NCBI GenBank assembly: GCA_014359765.1
Contig: JACIYT010000010.1
Coordinates: 38,657-102,656, forward strand
Reading direction: 5' to 3'
Length of the DNA stretch: 64,000 nucleotides
Origin: Roseovarius sp.
GTDB lineage: Bacteria; Pseudomonadota; Alphaproteobacteria; Rhodobacterales; Rhodobacteraceae
In this document: in pieces, positions 43,355 through 50,954 of the stretch
How positions within the stretch are numbered: the stretch's first letter is position 1
Layout of the letters: the number at the start of each line of letters is the position of its first letter
Notes under the pieces: model-generated
What the model saw: the letters and a program-made list of their open reading frames with translations, nothing else
What the model was told of the DNA's origin: nothing
Database searches by the model: none
Position numbers and translations under genes: made by a program

Positions 43355-44386
43355 TCAGGCCCAGTTGCCCTTGGACATCAGCCCGAGGATTTCCAGCTGC
43401 CGCCAGTTTATGTATTTCTCGGACCATTTGCACCAGAGTTCGGGATCGTCGCGCACGCGCTCGGCATAGGCCTTGTATTCGACGCTGCCGGCGTAATGCT
43501 GACGGCGGCGGAGCTCCTCCTCGGCCTTGGCGGCGAAGGTGTCGAGAAACTTGGCGTGCAGCAGGATGCCGCTCGCCTTCTCGCCGCCCCATGCGTCATA
43601 GGTGAGGTTGAGGCCGCGCGGCAGCAGCATGTGGGTCGAGCTGTCATAGGCATGGCGCCGGTCCCAGCGCACCAGCGGCGTCTTGTTGAGGGCGGGCGCC
43701 TTTTTCGGCCTGTCGGCAAAGAACACCCGCGCGCGCGGCCCGCCCTGAATCCAGAGATTGCCGTAGAGCGGGTTGCGCCTGATCGTGTAATTTCCCGGAT
43801 CGAACCAGGCGGCGATTTCGAACGGGTCCTGTCCGGGGCGGTAGGGCACCGCGTCGATCGGCCCCTTGGGATACATGTCCAGAAGCATCGCGCCAAAGCT
43901 TCTGATTTCGCTCGCGTCGAGCCAGTCGGTCAGCGCGCGGATCGGGCGCGTATCGCAGAACGGATAGATGAGGAATTCGTCCGGATCGACGACGAGCGTC
44001 CAGTGACCGTGCCCATGGCGCCCCTGCAACCAGTTGAGCCAGTCAATCCCGAAGCGCGCGCCCTTGTAGCTCGCCCGCGTGCTCCAGAGCGAGACATCGG
44101 GCTGCCCGGCGAGGTAATCGGCGCTGCCGTCGCTGCTGTCATTGTCCACGATCAGGAAATGGCCGATCCCGAGATCGCGGTAATATTTCAGGAAATAGGG
44201 CAGGCGCACCTTCTCGTCGCGCAAGGTCGAGAAGAGCAGCACATCGCCGGGCCGTATCCCTGCGGTGCGGTCGGCCACGGGGCGGAGCGCGAAATGCTTG
44301 CGAAAGGCGCGAATCCTGGCCCGTTTGCGCCTGAGCCGCATCCGGTATGATTGCCAGAGTCCCACCCGTCCCCGCCTTCCGCGCAT
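43355..44386 (-). CDS. GT2-like glycosyltransferase (DUF-type, Rhodobacteraceae)
   Basis: A 343-residue protein with a GT-A-type core: LFSTLRDEKVRLPYFLKYYRD, then VDNDSSDGSADYL and the nucleotide-binding VVDPDEFLIYP (about residues 130-140). This pattern is typical of glycosyltransferase family 2 / family 92-like proteins. The start at 44386 is chosen for the AGGAAC ribosome site and homology; an open frame runs 19 codons upstream. It is the first gene of the three-gene minus-strand glycan operon and is preceded by 113 AT-richer bases with the likely promoter. Confidence 0.8.
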   Translation of the reverse strand: MRGRRGRVGLWQSYRMRLRRKRARIRAFRKHFALRPVADRTAGIRPGDVLLFSTLRDEKVRLPYFLKYYRDLGIGHFLIVDNDSSDGSADYLAGQPDVSLWSTRASYKGARFGIDWLNWLQGRHGHGHWTLVVDPDEFLIYPFCDTRPIRALTDWLDASEIRSFGAMLLDMYPKGPIDAVPYRPGQDPFEIAAWFDPGNYTIRRNPLYGNLWIQGGPRARVFFADRPKKAPALNKTPLVRWDRRHAYDSSTHMLLPRGLNLTYDAWGGEKASGILLHAKFLDTFAAKAEEELRRRQHYAGSVEYKAYAERVRDDPELWCKWSEKYINWRQLEILGLMSKGNWA

Positions 44387-44499
44387 GTTCCTGCGCCATG
44401 GAACTATCCGAAAGAGGTTAATACAACCCTTCACCCGGAACAAACATCGGAATTCCCGAGGTTATTGCCAATCGCGCAACAGTCCGGCGGGTGGCGGCC

Positions 44500-45051
44500 T
44501 CACTTCGGCGAGCGTTTCGCCAGGATCCGCTGCAAGGTCCGCCGGTGCATGTTGAGCCGCCGCGCCGTCTCGGACACATTGCGATCGCACAGCTCATAGA
44601 CCCGCTGGATATGCTCCCAGCGCACGCGGTCGGCGCTCATCGGGTTTTCGGGCGGCGGCGGCAGTTCGGATTCGTCCGACAGCAGCGCGTTGGTGATGTC
44701 GGTGGCATCGGCGGGCTTCGAGAGGTAATCCGTCGCCCCGATCTTGACCGCCGCCACCGCCGTGGCGATCGCGCCATAGCCCGTCAGCACCACGATCCGC
44801 GCATCGGGGCGCCGCTCGCGGATCGTCTCCACCACGTCGAGCCCGTTGCCATCCCCCAGCCGCAGGTCGCAGACCGCAAAGGCGGGCGGGCGCGCCGTCG
44901 CGATCGCGCGTCCGGCGGCGACCGATGCGGCCGTCTCGACCTCGAAGCCGCGCTTCTCCATCGCCCTGGCCAGCCGTTTCAGGAACGCCTCGTCGTCATC
45001 GACCAGCAGAAGCGACCTGTCCTCGCCGATATCGCGCCTCTCCTCGGTCAT
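44500..45051 (-). CDS. regA: Redox response regulator RegA/PrrA (ActR)
   Basis: A 183-residue two-component response regulator, the length typical of RegA. The receiver domain has LLLVDDDEAF (about residues 14-23), the phosphoacceptor Asp62 in CDLRLGDGNG and Lys112 in LSKPAD. A four-proline linker (131-134) joins the Fis-type helix-turn-helix NVSETARRLNMHRRTLQRILAKR (split, 158-180). It activates or represses photosynthesis, respiration, carbon and nitrogen fixation genes. The start at 45051 follows a GGGAGAGG ribosome site; an ATG nine codons upstream is less likely. Transcribed with senC, divergent to regB. Confidence 0.95.
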   Translation of the reverse strand: MTEERRDIGEDRSLLLVDDDEAFLKRLARAMEKRGFEVETAASVAAGRAIATARPPAFAVCDLRLGDGNGLDVVETIRERRPDARIVVLTGYGAIATAVAAVKIGATDYLSKPADATDITNALLSDESELPPPPENPMSADRVRWEHIQRVYELCDRNVSETARRLNMHRRTLQRILAKRSPK

Positions 45052-45123
45052 CGCCGGCCTCTCCCTTGCGCCTTCCATTCGGGGGTTCTAGCCCGCCCGC
45101 TTTCCTGCGTCAAAACAATCGCC

Positions 45124-45756
45124 TCACTTCGCCGCATCGAGAAAGCAGGCGATTCGCCCGGCCACGCTCTCGGGCGTTTCGTCGCGGCGAAAGAACTCGA
45201 CGAAACCATGGTCGGGCAGGGTCAGGTAGCTCATGGTCGAATGATCCACGAGATAGAAATCCTCCTCGCCCGGCTTCGGCGCCTGCGCCTGGAAATAGGT
45301 GCGATAGGCGCGGCTTGCGGCGCGCACCTGCGCCTCGCTGCCGGTGAGGCCGATCATCCGGGGATGGATGTAATCGGTCCACTCCGCCAGCACCTCGGGC
45401 GTGTCGCGCGCCGGGTCGATGGAGATGAAGACCGGCTTGACGATCTTGCCCCGCTCTTCCAGCAGATCGACCGCCTCGGCATTGCGCGCCACATCCATCG
45501 GGCAGACATCGGGACAGAACGTATAGCCGAAATATATCAGCGCCGGCCGGTCGATCACCTGCGCATCGGTCACGGTCTCGCCGGTCTCGCTCACCAGTTC
45601 GAAGGGCCCGCCGATCTGCCCCGCGCCGCCGGCCACGCTGGAGGCGCGGCACTGTGCGAAACGGTCCTGATCGCCGCGCCCGAGGGTCGCGACATAGGTC
45701 GCGCCGAGCGCGACCGCGACGATCACGGCGGCGGCGATGGCGATCATTCGGGTCAT
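45124..45756 (-). CDS. senC: SCO1/SenC/PrrC family thioredoxin-fold protein
   Basis: A 210-residue protein with one N-terminal membrane anchor (about residues 4-24) and a periplasmic thioredoxin-like domain. The copper-binding Cys81 and Cys85 are in YFGYTFCPDVCPMD, and the partner His is in YLVDHSTMSYL (about residue 172). It delivers copper to cytochrome c oxidase CuA and affects the RegB signal. It sits between regA and regB as in Rhodobacter, and reads toward regA with a 72-base gap. Confidence 0.94.
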   Translation of the reverse strand: MTRMIAIAAAVIVAVALGATYVATLGRGDQDRFAQCRASSVAGGAGQIGGPFELVSETGETVTDAQVIDRPALIYFGYTFCPDVCPMDVARNAEAVDLLEERGKIVKPVFISIDPARDTPEVLAEWTDYIHPRMIGLTGSEAQVRAASRAYRTYFQAQAPKPGEEDFYLVDHSTMSYLTLPDHGFVEFFRRDETPESVAGRIACFLDAAK

Positions 45757-45841
45757 CGGAACGGCTTGCCTCCTGGCGGCCTCGGTGCAAGCCTCTATCT
45801 AGCACGTCCAGCCCCAGACACAACGGGAGCCACCCAGCCCC

Positions 45842-47194
45842 ATGACCGAGCCCTCCCCCGATCCCCTTGCACCGCGCCCGGCGAGGCCGCTCATCCGCCT
45901 GCGCACGCTGATCCTGCTGCGCTGGTGGGCGATCGTCGGGCAGGCCAGCGCGCTCCTGGTGGCCGAGCGGGTCTATCACCTCGATCTGGAGATGGGCCTG
46001 TGCTTTCTGGTGATCGGCGTCTCGGTGGCCTCGAACCTCGTCGCCGGCTTCGTCTTTTCCGAGACCAAGCGCCTGTCGGAGCCCGACACCCTCCTTGTCG
46101 TGCTCTTCGACATGCTGCAACTGGCGCTGCTGCTCTATCTCACCGGCGGCATGAACAATCCGTTTTCCATCCTGATCGTCGGGCCGGTCACGGTCTCGGC
46201 CTCGGCGCTCTCGGGGCGGGCGACGCTGTTTCTCGGGGTGACGGCCATCACCATCGTGACACTGCTGACACGGTTCTACCTGCCCTTGCGCACCGAGGGC
46301 GGGGTGGTGCTGACGGTGCCGGAGGTGTTCCGCTTCGGCAACTGGGTCGCGATCGTCATCGCGGTGGTGTTTCTCGGGGTCTATTCGCGGCGGATCGTGC
46401 AGGAGATGCGCGCCATGTCCGACGCGCTCCAGGCGACGCAGATGGCCCTTGCGCGGGAGCAGAAGCTGACCGATCTGGGCGGCGTGGTGGCCGCGGCGGC
46501 GCATGAGCTGGGCACGCCGCTGGCCACGATCAAGCTGACCAGCAGCGAGCTGGCCGAGGAACTGCACGACCGCCCCGAGCTGCGCGAGGATGCGCTTCTC
46601 ATTCGCGCGCAGGCCAATCGCTGCCGCGATATCCTGCGCTCCATGGGGCGGGCAGGCAAGGACGATCTGCACCTGCGCCGCGCGCCGCTCACCGCGCTTG
46701 TCGAGGAGGCCGCCGAGCCCCATGTCGGGCGCGGCAAGACGATCCGGTTCGATCACGGCGGCGGTGCCGATCCGATGAGCCAGCCCATCGTGCTGCGCCG
46801 CCCCGAGGTCATCCACGGGCTGCGCAACCTCGTGCAGAACGCGGTGGATTTCGCCCGCGAGACCGTCTCCGTCGAGACCCGCTGGACCGGGGCGCGCATC
46901 ACCTTGCGGATCATGGATGACGGGCGCGGCTTTCCGCCCGACATGATCGCCCGCATCGGCGAGCCCTTCATTCGCCGCCGCGCCCCCGCCCCCGATCCGC
47001 GCCGCCCCGGCTATGAGGGGATGGGGCTGGGCCTGTTCATCGCCAAGACCCTGCTGGAGAGGTCGGGCGCCGACCTGACCTTTGCCAACGGCGCCGGGGG
47101 CGGCGGCGCGCTGGTCGAGGTGAGCTGGCCGCGCGCCGCGCTCGAGGCCCCCGACAGCCCCTCCCTCGGCGAGAACCGGCCGATCGCGGGCTGA
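45842..47194 (+). CDS. regB: Redox sensor histidine kinase RegB/PrrB
   Basis: A 450-residue inner-membrane kinase. Six spans fill residues 20-185. The quinone-sensing loop GGMNNPF is at 102-108, the phosphorylated His221 in AAAHELGTPLATI, and the redox-active Cys261 in QANRCRDILRSMGRAGKDD (Cys265 in R. capsulatus). Then come the N box NLVQNAVDFA and G boxes MDDGRGF and GMGLGLFIAKTLLER. All sensing and catalytic residues are present, so RegB should respond to both quinone and cysteine redox state. It is divergent from senC-regA across 85 bases. Confidence 0.96.
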   Translation: MTEPSPDPLAPRPARPLIRLRTLILLRWWAIVGQASALLVAERVYHLDLEMGLCFLVIGVSVASNLVAGFVFSETKRLSEPDTLLVVLFDMLQLALLLYLTGGMNNPFSILIVGPVTVSASALSGRATLFLGVTAITIVTLLTRFYLPLRTEGGVVLTVPEVFRFGNWVAIVIAVVFLGVYSRRIVQEMRAMSDALQATQMALAREQKLTDLGGVVAAAAHELGTPLATIKLTSSELAEELHDRPELREDALLIRAQANRCRDILRSMGRAGKDDLHLRRAPLTALVEEAAEPHVGRGKTIRFDHGGGADPMSQPIVLRRPEVIHGLRNLVQNAVDFARETVSVETRWTGARITLRIMDDGRGFPPDMIARIGEPFIRRRAPAPDPRRPGYEGMGLGLFIAKTLLERSGADLTFANGAGGGGALVEVSWPRAALEAPDSPSLGENRPIAG

Positions 47195-47298
47195 GATTTC
47201 CGGCCGCTGTTAATCGCCCCTTAACTTCCTTGCGCCACACTGGCCTTGCCTTGCGACGGCACGCCGGCGATGGGCGGCAACGGGAAGGGAATGGCAAC

Positions 47299-48747
47299 AT
47301 GGCGGAGATGACGGCGCTCGATCTTGCGATCCTTGCCGGGCTCGCGCTGGCGATTTCGCTGGCGGTTGCGTGGCTTTCGGGGCGTGTCGCCCCGCCGCGC
47401 CCCGTGCCCGCGGCACCGGGCGACGCGGGCGGCGTGCGCCACTTCCTCTTTCGCGACGGCGCGCTGATCGACAGCGACGCGCCCGATTTCCTCCTGCCGG
47501 ACGCCGCCACACCCGATGAGGCCGACTGGTCACGCTTTCGCCGCTGGCTCGCCCCCCGCTTTGCGGTGCCCGGAACCGTCACGCAGGACATCACCCTGAG
47601 CGCCGACACCGCGCGCCTCACGCTGCGCCCGCATCGCGGCGCGCTGCGGGTGACGCTCGCGGATAGTGGCGCCTGCGCCGCCGAGCGCCACGGCCTGCTT
47701 GCCCGCCTGAGGGCGCGCGAAGATCATGCCCGGGCCCTGTTCGCCGCCCCGCTTCCTCTCTGGCTGCGCGGGGCCTCGGGGGCGGTTTGCTGGCAGAACG
47801 GCGCCGCGCTTGCGCTCGCCGCGCCCGACCGCGCCCGCCTGCTCGAAGCTGACGGGCCGGGGCGCGTGGCCCTCGACGAACCGCCGCGCTGGTATGAGCT
47901 CGCGCGTGTGCCACAGCCCGACGGCGGCGAGATTCTCTATGCCACCGACATCACCGCCACCGTCCTCGCCGAACAGTCGCAGCGCGATTTCGTCCAGACC
48001 CTCGCCCGGACCTTCGCCGACCTGCCCACGGGGCTTGCGGTCTTCGATCGCAGCCGCGCGCTGGCCATGTTCAATCCGGCGCTCACCGACCTCACAGGCC
48101 TGGACCCGGTCTTCCTCAGCAACCGACCGGAAATCTTCGATTTCTTCGACCGTCTGCGCGACCGGCAGGTGATGCCCGAGCCGCGGAATTACGCCTCCTG
48201 GCGGGCGCAGATCGCGGCCATGATCCGCGCCGCCGATGACGGCCAGTATCAGGAGGTCTGGAGCCTCGCGAACGGGCGCACCTACCGCGTCACCGGGCGG
48301 CCCCATCCCAACGGGGCGGTGGCCTTCCTGCTTGCCGACATCTCCGATGAGGTGGCCAGCACACGCGACCAGCGCGCCGCGCTCGAGCTGCGCCAGGCGG
48401 CGCTCGACCATGTCGGGGAGGGCGTTGCCGTGCTCGACCGCGACGGCACGCTGCTGTTTTGCAACCGGCGCTTTGCCGGGCTTGCCCGGCTTGCACCCGA
48501 GGCACGGGCGAACCTGCCGCTGGCCGAGCTTCTGGCCGCCTGCCGCGCCCGCTTTCCGCGCGTGGCGCTCTGGAACGGGGTCGAGGCGCGGATGCGCGCC
48601 GGGGCCACGATCCCCTTCACCGACTGCGCCCCGCTCGGGTCCGGCGCGTCGCTCTCGGTGCGGCTCATGCCGCTCGGCCAGGGGCAGACGATGCTCGTGC
48701 TGCACCATCAGGGCGCGCGGACCGGCACGGTCGCGCTCAGCGCCTGA
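47299..48747 (+). CDS. Membrane-anchored PAS-domain protein without kinase domain
   Basis: A 482-residue protein. One N-terminal membrane span (about residues 9-27) is followed by an Ala/Arg-rich region and two PAS-like domains, the second marked by LPTGLAVFDRSRALAMFNPAL (about 253-275, in part) and VGEGVAVLDRDGTLLFCNRRF (about 377-397). No His-phosphotransfer, ATPase or cyclase domain is present, so it is not a complete sensor kinase. It lies between regB and tsaE, 104 bases after regB. It may be a signalling protein that passes information to a partner; target unknown. Start fixed by GGGAAGGGA upstream. Confidence 0.8.
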   Translation: MAEMTALDLAILAGLALAISLAVAWLSGRVAPPRPVPAAPGDAGGVRHFLFRDGALIDSDAPDFLLPDAATPDEADWSRFRRWLAPRFAVPGTVTQDITLSADTARLTLRPHRGALRVTLADSGACAAERHGLLARLRAREDHARALFAAPLPLWLRGASGAVCWQNGAALALAAPDRARLLEADGPGRVALDEPPRWYELARVPQPDGGEILYATDITATVLAEQSQRDFVQTLARTFADLPTGLAVFDRSRALAMFNPALTDLTGLDPVFLSNRPEIFDFFDRLRDRQVMPEPRNYASWRAQIAAMIRAADDGQYQEVWSLANGRTYRVTGRPHPNGAVAFLLADISDEVASTRDQRAALELRQAALDHVGEGVAVLDRDGTLLFCNRRFAGLARLAPEARANLPLAELLAACRARFPRVALWNGVEARMRAGATIPFTDCAPLGSGASLSVRLMPLGQGQTMLVLHHQGARTGTVALSA

Positions 48748-48794
48748 CGTCGCATCCTGCTTGCAGGTCGCGGCGGGGCGTGTAGTCTCGCGCC

Positions 48795-49265
48795 ATGACC
48801 GCCCGGACCCTCGCCCTTGCCAGCCCCGCCGCGACCTGTGCGCTGGCCCGGCGCCTCGCGCCGCGCCTCGGCCCCGGCGATGTGCTGCTGCTTTCGGGCG
48901 CGGTCGGCGCGGGCAAGACACATTTCGCCCGCTGCCTGATCCAGAGCCTCCTGCCCGGTCCCGAGGACGTGCCCTCTCCCACCTATACCCTGGTGCAGAC
49001 CTATCCCGGCCCGACAGCGGAGATCTGGCACGCCGATCTCTACCGGCTCACCGATCCCGCCGAGCTCGTGGAACTCGGCCTGACCGACGCCTTCGAGAGC
49101 GCCATCTGCCTCGTCGAATGGCCCGACCGCCTCGGCGACCTTGCGCCCGGGAACGCCCTCGCGCTCGATCTCGCCCCCGGCGAGGACGACGATGCCCGCC
49201 GCCTCACCCTGCGCTGGTCGGATCCGCGCTGGGCGGGTCGCCTCGAGGGGATCGCCGATGACTGA
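48795..49265 (+). CDS. tsaE: tRNA threonylcarbamoyladenosine biosynthesis ATPase TsaE
   Basis: A 156-residue P-loop ATPase with Walker A SGAVGAGKTHFAR (about residues 34-46), VPSPTYTLVQTY, HADLYRL and LVEWPDRLG, all characteristic of TsaE. With TsaB and TsaD it makes the t6A modification of tRNAs reading ANN codons. Its stop overlaps the start of the next gene (amgK) by eight bases, so the pair is coupled. Confidence 0.95.
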   Translation: MTARTLALASPAATCALARRLAPRLGPGDVLLLSGAVGAGKTHFARCLIQSLLPGPEDVPSPTYTLVQTYPGPTAEIWHADLYRLTDPAELVELGLTDAFESAICLVEWPDRLGDLAPGNALALDLAPGEDDDARRLTLRWSDPRWAGRLEGIADD

Positions 49266-50268
49266 CCGCGCCGCCGAAATCGCCGCCTTCCTCGCCACAA
49301 CGGACTGGGCGGGGGCCGAGGCGCGCCCGCTCGCGGGCGATGCCTCGATGCGCCGCTACCTGCGCCTGACCCGGGCCGATGGCGCGCGCGCGGTGCTGAT
49401 GGACGCGCCGGCCGCGCATGGCGAGGACGTGCGCCCCTTTGTCGCCATCGACCGTTACCTGCGCGGGCTCGGCCTTTCGGCGCCCGGGATCCTCGCCGAG
49501 GATGCGGACGCGGGCCTCCTCCTGCTGGAGGATCTGGGCGACGCGCTCTTCGCCCGCGTTCTGGAACGCGACCCTGCGCTGGAGCGCCCCCTCTACGAGG
49601 CCGCCACCGATCTGCTGGTCGCGCTGCACCGCCACGCGCCGCCTGCCGATCTCGCCACCTACACGCCCGCGCGCATGGCCGATCTCGCCTGCCTCGCGCT
49701 CGACTGGTATCGCCCCGGCGCGACCGGCACCCAAAGCCCCGCCAGAGACGTGATCCACGCCGAGATACAGACCGTTCTCGCCACGCTGCCCGAGCGCGAC
49801 GCCGTGCTGATCCAGCGCGATTATCACGCCGAGAACCTCCTCTGGCTGCCCGAACGCGACGGTATCGCGCGTGTCGGGCTGCTCGATTTCCAGGACGCGA
49901 TGCGTGGCCATCGCGCCTATGATCTCGTCTCGGTGCTCGCGGATGCCCGCCGCGACGTGCCCCCCGAACTCGCCCGGGCCATGATCGCGCGCTACATCGC
50001 CGCCACCGGTCAGGACAGCGCCACCTTCGCCACCGCCTGTGCCTGCCTCGGCGCCCAGCGCAATCTGCGCATTCTGGGCGTGTTTGCCCGGCTCTGCCTG
50101 CGCGACGGCAAGGCCCATTACATCGACCTCATTCCGCGCGTCTGGGGGCATCTGTGCCGGGACCTGCGCCACCCGGCGCTCGCCCGCCTCGCGGCGCTCG
50201 TCGGGGCGGAGATTCCGGCGCCCACGCCCGGGATCCTCGCGCGCCTCAGGTCGGGATGCGCGGCATGA
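49258..50268 (+). CDS. amgK: N-acetylmuramate/N-acetylglucosamine kinase AmgK
   Basis: A 336-residue aminoglycoside-phosphotransferase-fold kinase. The catalytic loop is LIQRDYHAENLLWL (Asp and Asn four residues apart, about residue 183) and the metal-binding loop is GLLDFQDAMRGHRAYDLVSVL (in part). With MurU it recycles muropeptide sugars to UDP-MurNAc, bypassing the fosfomycin target. The murU partner follows with a 4-base overlap, which supports the name. Anomeric phosphorylation inferred from family. Confidence 0.9.
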   Translation: MTDRAAEIAAFLATTDWAGAEARPLAGDASMRRYLRLTRADGARAVLMDAPAAHGEDVRPFVAIDRYLRGLGLSAPGILAEDADAGLLLLEDLGDALFARVLERDPALERPLYEAATDLLVALHRHAPPADLATYTPARMADLACLALDWYRPGATGTQSPARDVIHAEIQTVLATLPERDAVLIQRDYHAENLLWLPERDGIARVGLLDFQDAMRGHRAYDLVSVLADARRDVPPELARAMIARYIAATGQDSATFATACACLGAQRNLRILGVFARLCLRDGKAHYIDLIPRVWGHLCRDLRHPALARLAALVGAEIPAPTPGILARLRSGCAA

Positions 50269-50954
50269 GCCTGCCGGTGATGGTCTTTGCCGCCGGGTTC
50301 GGCACCCGCATGGGCGCGCTCACGGCCACCCGTCCCAAGCCGTTGATCGAGGTGGCGGGCCGCGCGCTGATCGACCATGCGCTCGATCTGGCGGAGGCCG
50401 CCGGCGCGCCGCGCATCGTGGTCAATCTCCACTACATGCCCGACACGATCCGCACCCATCTCGCCGGGCGCGACGTGCTCTTTTCCCACGAGACCCCCGC
50501 GATCCTCGAGACCGGCGGCGGCCTGCGCGCGGCGTTGCCGCTGCTTGGCCCGGGCCCGGTCCTGACGATGAACACCGACGCGATCTGGCGCGGGCCGAAC
50601 CCGCTCGCGCTGCTTGCGCCGCTCTGGGATCGCGCGCGCATGGATGCGCTGCTGCTCTGCGTGCCGCCGGCGCGGGCCATCGGCCATGACGGCGCGGGGG
50701 ATTTCACCCGGGATGCCGAGGACCGCCTCGCGCGCGGGCCGGGCCTCGTCTATTCCGGGGTGCAGATCATTGCCCCCGAGACGCTCGATGCGATCGGGCA
50801 GAGCAGCTTTTCGCTCAACCGCGTCTGGGACCGGATTGCCGCCCGGGGGCGCCTCTTCGGGGCCGTCTATCCTGGCCGGTGGTGCGACGTGGGCCGCCCC
50901 GAGGGGATCGCGCTGGCCGAAGCGATGCTGGACGCGGACGATGTTCGAGACTGA
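50265..50954 (+). CDS. murU: N-acetylmuramate alpha-1-phosphate uridylyltransferase MurU
   Basis: A 229-residue nucleotidyltransferase with the signature AAGFGTRMGALTATRPKPLIEV (in part, about residues 9-28) and the Asp-containing MNTDAIWRG loop. It makes UDP-MurNAc from MurNAc-1-phosphate in the peptidoglycan recycling route. The start at 50265 overlaps the amgK stop (ATGA); an ATG three codons upstream is possible. The end overlaps the addB start by 14 bases. Confidence 0.92.
   Translation: MSLPVMVFAAGFGTRMGALTATRPKPLIEVAGRALIDHALDLAEAAGAPRIVVNLHYMPDTIRTHLAGRDVLFSHETPAILETGGGLRAALPLLGPGPVLTMNTDAIWRGPNPLALLAPLWDRARMDALLLCVPPARAIGHDGAGDFTRDAEDRLARGPGLVYSGVQIIAPETLDAIGQSSFSLNRVWDRIAARGRLFGAVYPGRWCDVGRPEGIALAEAMLDADDVRD

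Noticed and set aside
40279..43605. A 1108-codon plus-strand frame, and similar long frames at 50815-54108 and 53934-57197 on the minus strand
   Set aside because: Antisense to the sulfotransferase, glycosyltransferase, addB and addA genes. No recognisable domains and biased composition.
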